Position numbers and translations under genes: made by a program | Source: Novipirellula caenicola | Lineage (GTDB): Bacteria > Planctomycetota > Planctomycetia > Pirellulales > Pirellulaceae | Direction: 5' to 3' | NCBI RefSeq assembly: GCF_039545035.1 | Contig: NZ_BAABRO010000002.1 | Coordinates: 806,001 to 870,000 of the forward strand | Length of the DNA stretch: 64,000 nucleotides | Shown here: piece after piece, positions 17,474-26,439 of the stretch | Layout of the letters: every line of letters starts with the position of its first letter | Position numbering within the stretch: the stretch's first letter is position 1 | The notes under the pieces: model-generated | Told to the model about the DNA's origin: nothing | Seen by the model: the letters and a program-made list of their open reading frames with translations, nothing else | Databases searched by the model: none

Positions 17474-18730
17474 ATGAAGCTATTGATTGCAGAAGACAAT
17501 CCGTTGTGGTTAAAGGTGATCCAGACCAACGTCCGGTCATGGGGATTTGTTCCTGTGGTTACCGAAGACGGTGAAGAGGCGCTGCGACATCTCGCAAGCG
17601 ATGATGCGCCTCGCATCGCCGTGTTGGATTGGCAGATACCCAAAGTTGATGGCATCGAAGTTTGCCGCCGCATCAAAGAAGACTCAGCGCGACCGTACAC
17701 CTACGTCATGCTGTTGTCCGGTCGCGATACCAAAGAGGACGTCGTCACGGGGTTGGATGCAGGTGCGGATGAGTACATGACCAAGCCAGCCGATTTGGAT
17801 CTTCTAAAACGGCGACTCACGGCAGCACGACGAATCATCGAAGCGATTCCACCGGAAGGATGGTCACGGCCAAGAGTGGAGGGTTACGAAGTCAAGCAAG
17901 TCCTCGGCCAAGGCGCCTTTGCGACCGTTTGGGAAGCAGTGCAAGTGGCCACTCAGCGACCGGTGGCACTGAAGGTATTGCGAGTCGATTTGGCAACGGA
18001 AAAAGTGTTCAACCGATTTGCCAATGAAATCAAGGTGATGCAAGAGTTCGATCATCCCTACCTAGCCAAAATCTACGATAGCCATATCGATTCGACACTC
18101 GGTTATTACGCAATGGACTTGGTCAACGGAGGGACGTTGTACCAGTACGTTCGTCAACATCAACTCGCCCCGTTGGCGGTGATTCGGCTGATCGCCCAAG
18201 TTTGCATGGGGCTGCAACACGCTCATGAGCGTGGCATCATCCACCGCGATGTAAAAATGTCTAATATCATGGTGACCGAATCGGGAGAGCCTAAGCTCGT
18301 CGATTTTGGGTTGGGCAAATCGATGTTTGTGGCGCCCAGCGAAGATCTGTCACGCACCGTGGACGGATGTGTTGTTGGCACTCCGTTGTTCATGTCGCCG
18401 GAACAGGCCCGCGGCGAAATCGCGTCACTGGATCAACGCAGCGACATCTACTCGGTGGGGATCATTTTGTACATGTTGCTGTTGAAACAGCATCCGCATC
18501 ACATCACTGCCCAGGATCGTCAGCAGACGATTGCCGAGATCGCGCATGGGCCCGTCCGTCGCCCTACCAAGGTCAAGTCGACGTTCAGTAAAACGCTCGA
18601 GCGTATCATGTTGCGGGCGCTCCATCCGTCGGTGGATTATCGCTACCAAACCGCGGCCGAACTGGCCGAAGCGTTGTTCGCGTTCATTAAATCCCGCACG
18701 AAACACCAGAGCACGTCGGAGACGCAATGA
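17474..18730 (+). CDS. Receiver-Ser/Thr protein kinase fusion
   Basis: A 418-residue protein with two complete domains. Residues 1-120 form an intact receiver: acidic pair E7-D8, phospho-acceptor Asp52 in VLDWQIPKVDG, Ser82 and Lys104. Residues 135-410 form a Hanks-type kinase: glycine loop LGQGAFATVWEA, Lys167 in VALKVLR, Glu in FANEIKVM, HRD 257-259 in IIHRDVKMSNIM, DFG 277-279 and the activation-loop end GTPLFMSPEQ. All catalytic residues are present. No membrane segment, so it is cytoplasmic. A receiver in front of a kinase joins two-component and Ser/Thr signalling; the HPt protein encoded 216 bp upstream is a plausible phosphate donor. ATG 17474 starts right at the receiver. Confidence 0.93.
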   Translation: MKLLIAEDNPLWLKVIQTNVRSWGFVPVVTEDGEEALRHLASDDAPRIAVLDWQIPKVDGIEVCRRIKEDSARPYTYVMLLSGRDTKEDVVTGLDAGADEYMTKPADLDLLKRRLTAARRIIEAIPPEGWSRPRVEGYEVKQVLGQGAFATVWEAVQVATQRPVALKVLRVDLATEKVFNRFANEIKVMQEFDHPYLAKIYDSHIDSTLGYYAMDLVNGGTLYQYVRQHQLAPLAVIRLIAQVCMGLQHAHERGIIHRDVKMSNIMVTESGEPKLVDFGLGKSMFVAPSEDLSRTVDGCVVGTPLFMSPEQARGEIASLDQRSDIYSVGIILYMLLLKQHPHHITAQDRQQTIAEIAHGPVRRPTKVKSTFSKTLERIMLRALHPSVDYRYQTAAELAEALFAFIKSRTKHQSTSETQ

Positions 18731-19285
18731 GTTTTGGTTGTTTGGTTTCTTGGGGGGGGCGGTGTTGGAAGTGGTCGGTGCAAGCGAGAAGTCACCATCC
18801 CTCCCTGACCGCATCCTGCGGCCGACCCTCCCGGAGGGAGGGTGAACTCCGCTTTACCTCCCCTTTGGGGAGGTCAGAGTCGGCGGTAGCCGGCTCTGGG
18901 TGGGGCTCGCGGTGTTAGAAATGGACGATGCCTGTGTAGTGCCACCAACCCTCCCCGGCCGCTTCGTGCGGCCGACCCTCCCACAAGGAGGGTGAAGTCT
19001 GGTTGGCCGCACCAAGTTCACGATCAACCTCCTGTTAAACTTTACCGGTTAGGCTGACTCTGAGGATTTTTTCGGTTTTTCCGGAATTGGCTTTAGTGTT
19101 TCTGTCGTTCGGGTCGATATCGCTAAGGAACGACCTGTTCCTGGACCGAGCGTGCTCGGCGTCCATGGGAACAATGGTTAACCCGGGGGGGTGATACCAC
19201 TTCAGCGATGATTCGCTGGCGACCTGTAAAGCTTGTAGTCAGGTTGCTTGCGTTTCGCTTTCCAGGATCCTAATTGGTGAAGCCA
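18731..19285. other. Intergenic region, 555 bp, with direct hairpin repeats
   Basis: No gene seen. The first half is a duplicated, GC-rich hairpin unit (see repeat entry). The second half has no recognisable element beyond the likely promoter of the BBP7 gene. Confidence 0.5.
18760..19001. repeat. Two direct copies of a ~93-bp hairpin-bearing unit, period 150 bp
   Basis: Copies at about 18760-18852 and 18909-19001. Each begins CGGTGTT(g/a)GAA, continues into a CCTCCC block, carries tgcggccgaccctccc and ends in GAGGGTGAA. Each can fold into a CCCTCC/GGAGGG stem. A third partial stem (cctccccttt ggggagg) lies between them. Confidence 0.75.
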
Positions 19286-20962
19286 ATGCCTTCCGTTAGA
19301 CAACTCTCCTTTTTCGTCGCCACGTTGATGTTGGGGACGCTGCTCGCGACTGACGCCGACGCTCAGACCACCAGCTCAAGCCAACGTACACTTCGCAAGA
19401 ACGAGCGAACTGCACGAGCGAATTGGCAGCCAGTGCGAAAGTCTAATCTGACCGACGCCGATGCGGGCTTCGTTAGTGCAAGCAAATCGGCTTCCCAAAC
19501 AACTGCCAAGAAGACCTCACCGGCTGCTAGCAACTCGGCTGTTCGTCAGGCGAGTCATGTTCAGCAAACCGGTCATGAGGTGATCGATCCATCCTACCCA
19601 CCGCATTCGATTATCGAAGAACCGATCATTCACGGTCCTAGCGACGGCTATGTCGAATTGGAACCCTTCCACGGCGGCTCGGTGGCGTGCGACGCCATGC
19701 CCGGCGGCGTTGGATGTGGTTGCGGATCGATGAGCTGTGATGGCGGCTGCGATTCGATGGGCAGCTGCGGTTATGGTGCATGCGAGGAACCGTGCGGAGC
19801 CAATGGTTGGCGTCCTTGCGTGACGCTGTGCGTTCCGCAAGACGGCTGGGTTTCGTTTGAATATCTATCGTGGTGGCAAGACGGCATGAGTCTGCCTCCG
19901 CTGGTGACGACAAGCACCGATGCCAACGTGGCTCAAGCTCAAGCCGGTGTCCTTGGTCAATCGACCACGCGTATCCTGTTTGGCGGCGACGAGGTTTTGA
20001 CGGATCAATTCGATGGTGGCCGCTTGCGTATGGGGCTGTGGTTGGACCGCTGTCACACCTGGGCGATCGCCGGTGAATACTTCAAAATTGGTAGCGAAAG
20101 CGAATCGTTCTTCGCAAACAGCAATGGCGACCCCGTTTTGGCTCGCCCCTTTTTCAATGTGAATCCGACGACCGGCAGTGCTCGTGAAGACTCGGAATTG
20201 GTCGCTTTTGGCGGTACGGGAAACGTTCGTGTTTCGGGTTCGGTATCGGCGGTAGCGGAAAGCGAATTGCTCGGTGCCGGCTTCCACTTTCGCAACTTGC
20301 GAGCTTCTAACGAAGGCTGCAACACATGGGGATTGTTTGGTTGCCCGCAACAATTCTGCTCACGTACCGAAGCGTTGATCGGATACCGTCACTTGCAACT
20401 TACCGAAGGCGTGGTCATCCAAGAGCGTTTGACCGGAATCAACCCTGTCGGCAACTTTGATATCAATGATAGTTTCCGAACTCGAAACCAGTTCAATGGC
20501 GTCGACCTTGGTTGGTTCTACACTCAGAATCGTGGCAATTGGACGCTCGACAGCACCATTCGTCTGGCTTTGGGGACAACTCACCAAACCGTTTCGATCA
20601 ATGGTCAAACCACAATTTCGGGTGACCCGACCGCAGCGGGCAGCCAGACTTACCAAGGCGGCTTGCTAGCTCAAGCGTCGAACATTGGAACGTACAAACG
20701 CGATGAATTCGCAGTGGTTCCCGAGTTTGATATCAATCTTGGCTACCGTTTGAACAAGAACTGGCGGGTGATGGTCGGTTACACGTTCCTGTACTGGTCC
20801 AACGTGGTCCGTCCCGGAGAGCAGATCTCGCGTGACCTAAACCCAAGCCAATTGGCACCGGCCGAGGACCCGTTAACGGGGGCCGCGCGACCTGGTTTCG
20901 CATTCGACTCGGTTGATTACTGGGCTCAAGGAATCAACGCCGGCTTGGAATACCGTTGGTAG
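19286..20962 (+). CDS. BBP7 family outer membrane beta-barrel protein
   Basis: A 558-residue secreted protein. A signal peptide ends at about DADA. A Gln/Ser/Thr-rich linker follows, then a Gly/Cys-rich segment (VGCGCGSMSCDGGCDSMGSC) and the barrel beginning at WVSFEYLSWWQDGMSLPPLVTTS, the BBP7 hallmark. Alternating strands run to the end, and the last residues are INAGLEYRW. A terminal aromatic residue is usual for barrels inserted by the BAM machinery. The Cys-rich segment probably forms disulfides outside the cytoplasm. ATG 19286 has GGTGA upstream and gives the cleanest signal peptide; a TTG 12 bases earlier is possible. Its function in the outer membrane is unknown. Confidence 0.88.
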   Translation: MPSVRQLSFFVATLMLGTLLATDADAQTTSSSQRTLRKNERTARANWQPVRKSNLTDADAGFVSASKSASQTTAKKTSPAASNSAVRQASHVQQTGHEVIDPSYPPHSIIEEPIIHGPSDGYVELEPFHGGSVACDAMPGGVGCGCGSMSCDGGCDSMGSCGYGACEEPCGANGWRPCVTLCVPQDGWVSFEYLSWWQDGMSLPPLVTTSTDANVAQAQAGVLGQSTTRILFGGDEVLTDQFDGGRLRMGLWLDRCHTWAIAGEYFKIGSESESFFANSNGDPVLARPFFNVNPTTGSAREDSELVAFGGTGNVRVSGSVSAVAESELLGAGFHFRNLRASNEGCNTWGLFGCPQQFCSRTEALIGYRHLQLTEGVVIQERLTGINPVGNFDINDSFRTRNQFNGVDLGWFYTQNRGNWTLDSTIRLALGTTHQTVSINGQTTISGDPTAAGSQTYQGGLLAQASNIGTYKRDEFAVVPEFDINLGYRLNKNWRVMVGYTFLYWSNVVRPGEQISRDLNPSQLAPAEDPLTGAARPGFAFDSVDYWAQGINAGLEYRW

Positions 20963-21190
20963 GGCTCTGCTGACGGCGGAGTTGCCCGCTGCAACCGAGG
21001 CTGTGAGGTTCGATTTTGGCGGTAACAGTCAAGCGAACTGCAATGGACATCCGATAACTTTGTACACATCGCGCTGTGATGACTCATCCATTGCGCGCCA
21101 GCAAAATCAACCGTTCGATGCCCAGGCACCGTCCACCGACCGATGACGTCGAGACGATGCCCGCGGCGTTTCGCCCCCAACAGGACAACG

Positions 21191-24100
21191 ATGATGGTCT
21201 TTGAACGACTTATCAACCGTCTCGGTCGCAAATCAAAAAACGTCACCCGCAAGAAGTCGAATCGCCGTTTGTTGTTGGAACATTTGGCACGCCGTGAGTT
21301 GATGGCTTCGGATTTGGGGGCGATCAGCGGGATTGCGTTTACTGACGCCGATGGCAACGGTCAATTGGATGTAGGCGAAGTACGACTCGAAGACGTCCAG
21401 GTCCAATTGTTCCGTGACAGCGGGACGGGGAACACCGGAACACTGGTGACGACCGGAGCCAATGCTGACCCATTGGTGTCGACCGACATCACCGATAACT
21501 CGACGCCCGCCGGTGTTGGCCAACCAGTCAAGGTTCCAGGCGAATTTCGTTTCGAAGGCCTTTCACCGGGTGACTACTTTGTCGTTCAAAGTGCAGTGCC
21601 CGGGCAAACCGCTCCGGATCCCGTGTTGATCACGATTAGCGATACGGATGACGACGGGATTCGAACACAGTTGATTGACGATTTCGCGACGACTGCGGTT
21701 TCGGTACTAGCGAATGCAACAAATCCTACCAACACCGATTCAACCAATGCGTCCGAAGCGATCGGCGGCAGCCGTGACATCCAAGCCGTCCGCACGAGCG
21801 GATCAGGCAACATTTTGGTCGAAGTCGACACAGGCCAAGACGCGCTGACCATCTCCTCGGGTGGTGGCGGTGTCGGCACTGCGTTGGTGCAGTACGACGG
21901 TATCGACAACGACATCACATTGGATGCCGTTGGCTTGGGTGGCGTTTCGCTGTCAGGTGAGTTGCCGTTGGATCCGCTGGATCCCTCGGGGACGCAGCGT
22001 GCGTATCCAGGTGCTGGATTGTTCGTACGGACGCGTGCGGCGGATGCGGGGGAAGAATTGACGATTCGCGTCTACACCGATGCGACCAATTATTCCGAAA
22101 CCGTGGTGCCAGTCCCGGTGGACGCCACCAGCTTTCTAGAGACCTTTGTTCGATTTGATTCGTTCACGGTAGCCAGCGGAACGGGAGCCGATTTCCGCAA
22201 TGTCGGTGCGATCGAAGCATTGAGCAACTTGACCGGTGACAACGACATTCGAGTTTCGATCGTCGAAGCCCTGCGTCCCGATGCACAAGTGACCAATCTG
22301 GCGAACATTCAGCCGCTCGCACTTGCCGGAGAAATCTTTGTCGATAACGGTACGGCCCCTGACCAGAACAACGGAGTTCGCGATGCAAGCGAGCCGCTGG
22401 TAACCAATCCGATCACGGTCGAATTGTACCAAGAAGGCCAAACAGCGGGCACCGATACTCCTGTGGCAACGACCGTCACGTCCAGCGGCGCCTATTCGTT
22501 TGCCAATATCGTTCCCGGCAACTACTTTGTCGTAATTCCACAATCGATGTTTGATGCAGGCGGCCCGTTGGTCGGGTTCGCTTCGAGCACGGGGAACGAT
22601 CCCGCAGCCGACCCCGACGACGACGTTGATTCCGATGACAATGGAACCGGCGTTACAGGTGCTGGCATCGCGAGCGGCGTCATCACGCTTGCCAGTGGAA
22701 CCGAACCGACCAATGACGGTGACGATGCCAACACAAACTCGACTCTCGACTTTGGTGTCGTTCCGCAGATTGATCTCGATATCAGCAAAACACTCGAAGG
22801 GGCTCCGCCGTCGAATGTCACCGCGGGCAGCACCGCGGTCTTTGACATTGTTGTTACCAATAACGGACCTTTAACCGCGACCGATGTTCGCGTTCAAGAC
22901 GTCATTCCAAGCGGTTTGACTTTTGTGCGGACGCAAAACGGTCCCGCGGGCATGTCACAAAATGTCAACGGATCGAGCCTCGAAGTCATTTTGGGAACAA
23001 TCCCTGCCAGCGGCCAGCTTTCCTTTCAAGTCGTGACGACGGTGGACGTGGATGGATTGACCAACATCACCAACACCGCGACGGTTACGGGAGCGGAATT
23101 CGATTTTGACACCTCCAACAACAGCAGCGATGCGGATGTCATTGTCGATCCTGACTTTGATATCGTCGTGGACAAAACGGTCGACAACGCAACCGTCCAG
23201 CCCACCGACACGGTGACGTATACCGTAACCCTGACCAACGACGGTCCTAGTTCGGCCGACGGGGTGGTGCTTAGCGACATCGTTCCGACGGGATTGACGT
23301 TTGTCAGCGGTACGATGAATGGCAACGCTGCAACGCTCAGCGGTTCCACCGTGACCTTCCCTGCAATCACTGTCGGCGCCGGTGCGGCCAATGCCGTGAC
23401 CGCGACCTTGGTGTTCACCGTCGATGCGTTGGCCGTCGGCCAAATCACGAACACCGCCAGCGTGCCGGACATGTCGGCGGATGGTGAAAACGACATCTCC
23501 AACAACTCGGATGATGCCGTGATCACGGTGACTCCGGACTTTGACATCGTGGTCGACAAGACCGCAGATGTGACCACGGTGCGTCCAGGCGACACGGTGG
23601 TCTATACGGTCACGCTGACCAATGACGGCCCCAGCACTGCCGACGACGTCGTTCTGACCGACGTGATTCCTAGTGGCTTGACGCTGGTTTCGGCAGTCAT
23701 GAATGGCACCAATGGAACCGTCACCGGCAGCAACATCACATTCCCAGGCGTCTCGATCGCCAGCGGAGTCGCCAACGCGGTCACTGCGACGTTGACGTTC
23801 ACGGTCGATTCAGACGCCAGCGGTACGATCGATAATACCGCGAGTGTACCGGACATGTCGGCCGATGGTGAAAATGACATCACCAACAACTCGGACGACG
23901 CATCCATCACCGTCATGCCGGTTTTCGACATCGTCGTGGACAAGACGGCTGACGTCACCAATGCTCAGCCCAACGACACGGTCACCTATACCGTGACGTT
24001 GACCAACAATGGGCCAAGCACCGCGACGAACGTTGTTCTTAGCGATGCGGTGCCTGCGGGATTGACGTTCGTCAGCGGCACGCTCAACGGTCAAGCCGGA

Positions 24101-25843
24101 ACGCTGAACGGAAGCACCGTCTCGTTCCCTGCGGTTTCGATCGACAATGGAACAGCGAATGCGCTTACGGCGACGCTGACCTTCACGGTCAACTCCGACG
24201 CAACAGGACAAATCGTCAACACGGCGAGTGTTCCTGATATGTCCGCCGATGGCGAAAGCGACGTCACCAACAACTCGGACAACGCCACGTTAACCATCGA
24301 TCCGGACTTTGACGTGGTTGTCGACAAGACCGTCGATAACGCAACGCCCAGGCCAAATGAAACCATCGTCTACACCGTAACATTGACCAACGAAGGCCCA
24401 AGTGCGGCCACCAACGTCGTGCTGACCGATGTTGTCCCGACGGGATTGACGTTCGTCAGCGGAACGCTCGATGGGGTCGCGGGAACGCTTTCCAACGGGA
24501 TCGTGACGTTCCCTGGTGTTTCCATCGACAGCGGAACTGCCAATGCCAAGGTCGCCACGTTGACCTTCACGGTAAACGCGGGAGCGACTGGCCAAATCAC
24601 CAACACCGCAAGTGTTCCGGATATGGCTGCAGCAGGTGAAAACGACATCACCAATAACTCGGATACTGCCGCTGTCACGGTTCAACCCGATTTCGACATC
24701 ATCGTCGACAAAACGGTCAACAATGCCACCCCGGCACCGGGCAGCACGGTGACGTACACGGTTACCGTGACCAACGAAGGACCGAGCCTCGCTAGCGACG
24801 TCGTGCTCAGTGACGCGGTCCCGACCGGATTGACCTTCGTCAGCGGCACGATGAACGGCCAAGCTGCGACGTTGACTGGATCGAACATCACCTTCCCAGC
24901 GATGGACGTGCTCGCCGGGACTGGCAACGCGTTGACAGCGACGTTGACGTTTACGGTCAATGGAACCGCCAGCGGCCAGATCGTGAATACCGCTCAAGTG
25001 CCCGATCTGTCGGCCGACGGTGAGAACGACGTCACGAACAACAGCGACGACGCCGTGATCACGGTCACTCCGGTTGCCGATATCGTCGTGACCAAGACGG
25101 TGGACAAGGCCAACGCCGAAATCGGAGATTCGCTTCAATACACGATCACGGTAACCAATAATGGCCCGTCGCCTGCGGCATCGGTACAAGCCGTCGACAC
25201 GCTGCCGGCGGGAGTCACCTTTGTCAGTGGCACCGGCCCCAATAACACCACGTTGTCCGCTACCAATGGGGTGGTGACCGTGAACGGTGGTACGCTTGCA
25301 TCGGGAGCCAGTTTCAGCTTCACGATCAATGCGACGGTGAATACAGGCGTCACTGCGGACCAAGTCAACACGGTCACAGTCAGCTCGTCGACAAGTGATT
25401 CGAATACAGCCAACAACACCGCAACCGCCACCACCGACGTTGATCCGGCGACATCGCGAATCGACGGGTTCGTGTTTGTCGATGCGAACAACAACAACGT
25501 CTTTGATGCGGGCGAAACACCCGTCCAAGGGGTGCAGATCCAATTGACTGGAACCGACGCGTTTGGCAACACCGTCAATTTGACGGACACAACCGACGCC
25601 AACGGACAGTACTCGTTTGAGAATTTGTTAGCGGGGTCGGCGTATCGTTTGCAACGAATTGATCGTCCATCGAACTTGCGAGATGGTGGCGAGCAAGCCG
25701 GAACCAACGCCACGTCGACGATCAATGACGTCGACAATGTGTTTGCATCGCTGGGATTAGATGAGCAGACATCGGCCGAAGACTTTAACTTTGGCTTGTT
25801 AACCGCCGCACTTTCAAAGCGGGACTTCTTGGCATCGTCTTAA
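21191..25843 (+). CDS. SdrD-B / DUF11 repeat surface protein
   Basis: A 1550-residue surface protein. The basic N-terminus leads to LLLEHLARRELMAS (residues 27-40), a LEPR-XLL-type motif like that of the first gene in the window. An SdrD B (Cna B-like) domain follows (ISGIAFTDADGNGQLDVGE), then a second one around residues 370-510. Seven DUF11 repeats of about 128 residues follow; the five central ones each begin D-F-D-I-V-V-D-K-T and contain SVPDMSADGE. The C-terminus is another SdrD B domain (IDGFVFVDANNNNVFDAGE) and ends in LSKRDFLASS, a tail seen in related planctomycete proteins. No LPXTG signal. ATG 21191 is preferred to the frame's first start at 21143. It is probably a cell-surface adhesin or matrix protein. 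Confidence 0.88.
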   Translation: MMVFERLINRLGRKSKNVTRKKSNRRLLLEHLARRELMASDLGAISGIAFTDADGNGQLDVGEVRLEDVQVQLFRDSGTGNTGTLVTTGANADPLVSTDITDNSTPAGVGQPVKVPGEFRFEGLSPGDYFVVQSAVPGQTAPDPVLITISDTDDDGIRTQLIDDFATTAVSVLANATNPTNTDSTNASEAIGGSRDIQAVRTSGSGNILVEVDTGQDALTISSGGGGVGTALVQYDGIDNDITLDAVGLGGVSLSGELPLDPLDPSGTQRAYPGAGLFVRTRAADAGEELTIRVYTDATNYSETVVPVPVDATSFLETFVRFDSFTVASGTGADFRNVGAIEALSNLTGDNDIRVSIVEALRPDAQVTNLANIQPLALAGEIFVDNGTAPDQNNGVRDASEPLVTNPITVELYQEGQTAGTDTPVATTVTSSGAYSFANIVPGNYFVVIPQSMFDAGGPLVGFASSTGNDPAADPDDDVDSDDNGTGVTGAGIASGVITLASGTEPTNDGDDANTNSTLDFGVVPQIDLDISKTLEGAPPSNVTAGSTAVFDIVVTNNGPLTATDVRVQDVIPSGLTFVRTQNGPAGMSQNVNGSSLEVILGTIPASGQLSFQVVTTVDVDGLTNITNTATVTGAEFDFDTSNNSSDADVIVDPDFDIVVDKTVDNATVQPTDTVTYTVTLTNDGPSSADGVVLSDIVPTGLTFVSGTMNGNAATLSGSTVTFPAITVGAGAANAVTATLVFTVDALAVGQITNTASVPDMSADGENDISNNSDDAVITVTPDFDIVVDKTADVTTVRPGDTVVYTVTLTNDGPSTADDVVLTDVIPSGLTLVSAVMNGTNGTVTGSNITFPGVSIASGVANAVTATLTFTVDSDASGTIDNTASVPDMSADGENDITNNSDDASITVMPVFDIVVDKTADVTNAQPNDTVTYTVTLTNNGPSTATNVVLSDAVPAGLTFVSGTLNGQAGTLNGSTVSFPAVSIDNGTANALTATLTFTVNSDATGQIVNTASVPDMSADGESDVTNNSDNATLTIDPDFDVVVDKTVDNATPRPNETIVYTVTLTNEGPSAATNVVLTDVVPTGLTFVSGTLDGVAGTLSNGIVTFPGVSIDSGTANAKVATLTFTVNAGATGQITNTASVPDMAAAGENDITNNSDTAAVTVQPDFDIIVDKTVNNATPAPGSTVTYTVTVTNEGPSLASDVVLSDAVPTGLTFVSGTMNGQAATLTGSNITFPAMDVLAGTGNALTATLTFTVNGTASGQIVNTAQVPDLSADGENDVTNNSDDAVITVTPVADIVVTKTVDKANAEIGDSLQYTITVTNNGPSPAASVQAVDTLPAGVTFVSGTGPNNTTLSATNGVVTVNGGTLASGASFSFTINATVNTGVTADQVNTVTVSSSTSDSNTANNTATATTDVDPATSRIDGFVFVDANNNNVFDAGETPVQGVQIQLTGTDAFGNTVNLTDTTDANGQYSFENLLAGSAYRLQRIDRPSNLRDGGEQAGTNATSTINDVDNVFASLGLDEQTSAEDFNFGLLTAALSKRDFLASS
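23155..25075 (+). repeat. Five-copy ~384-bp coding repeat (DUF11 units)
   Basis: The unit starting with (a/g)acTTtGA(t/c)aTcgT recurs at about 23155, 23539, 23923, 24307 and 24691, spaced 384 bp (128 codons). The protein copies differ by substitutions but keep length exactly, which suggests unequal recombination with purifying selection on spacing. Confidence 0.85.
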
Positions 25844-25978
25844 TCAAGTCTGCGTCACGCGAGTGGCTTGACGAATCGTCTTTGAACCATCGGGAGCCGG
25901 TGTTTTCGGTTCAAGACGATCGCCAGCAAAGCCGCTGACTCGCCCGGCGCAGTCATGATCAAAGCGTTAAGAAGTTTA

Positions 25979-26013
25979 ATGCTCGGCCTTCGGGGGGAGG
26001 CCGAGCATTTTTT
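25979..26013 (+). terminator. Intrinsic terminator after the SdrD/DUF11 gene
   Basis: A perfect 11-bp stem (atgctcggcct / aggccgagcat, 25979-25989 with 25998-26008) with an 8-base loop and a run of six T. It lies 136 bp after the stop codon. Confidence 0.9.
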
Positions 26014-26023
26014 ATGCGCGTGC

Positions 26024-26166
26024 AGCGTAGCGGAAGTCGCGGGCGGCTTGTTGTTTTAGTCGTACGATGGACTTCCGAGTCCGTCGAATACGTCATCGAC
26101 GGACTAGAAAGTCCATCCTGCACCCCTCGCCGAAGGAAACTTCATTAAATCAACAAGCCGTCAACG
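26024..26166. repeat. Copy B1 of the modular palindromic repeat
   Basis: The ends are GCGGCTTGTTGTTTTAGT (26043-26060) and ATTAAATCAACAAGCCG (26144-26160), inverted relative to each other. The interior carries its own inverted pair: 26066-26086 (gatggacttccgagtccgtcg) with 26097-26117. An outer block AGCGTAGCGGAAGTCG at 26024-26039 recurs at 33.87 kb. Confidence 0.8.
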
Positions 26167-26198
26167 ACTTTCGTTCGATTAACGAATGACCACGAAGC

Positions 26199-26380
26199 TC
26201 TTGACGGCTTGTTGATTTAATGAGCCGCGACGCGTCAGCGGCCGGGTCCCACGCGTTACCCGGTGTCTCACGGCCCACGGCTCACCATTTCGATTTGCAA
26301 TTGGATTAATTCAACAAGCCGTTGACGAGTTTCGTTCGATTAACGTATGCCCCCCCGAAACTCTTGACGAGTTTCGCTAC
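26199..26380. repeat. Copy B2 of the modular palindromic repeat
   Basis: Same inverted ends as B1 (GACGGCTTGTTGATTTAAT and ATTAATTCAACAAGCCGT, 26203-26322) but a different interior: GAGCCGCGACGCGTCAGCGG, then CACGGCCCACGGCTCACC. It extends to CGAAACTCTTGACGAGTTTC at 26356-26375. It shares its interior with copy C at 45.2 kb and its right half with copy A at 8.6 kb. Confidence 0.85.
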
Positions 26381-26439
26381 GAAAGGCTTTTCCAGGGTTG
26401 GCCAAAACGGCGAACTGCAATTTAGCTGCGGCGACTCGC

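Larger units (their letters stand above)
25844..26439. other. Intergenic region, 596 bp, terminator plus two palindromic repeats
   Basis: Between the convergent SdrD/DUF11 and rsmD genes. It holds one intrinsic terminator and the two adjacent repeat elements described separately. No gene seen. Confidence 0.7.

Noticed and set aside
23155-25075. Regularly spaced repeats that might be read as a CRISPR array
   Set aside because: The period is 384 bp, the repeats are coding DUF11 domains in one frame, and there are no short identical repeats with unique spacers.
24290-25543. 417-codon minus-strand frame opposite the DUF11 gene
   Set aside because: It is the antisense of a repetitive, high-GC coding region; its Arg/Gly/Asp-rich composition and internal repetition mirror the DUF11 units and it has no family resemblance.
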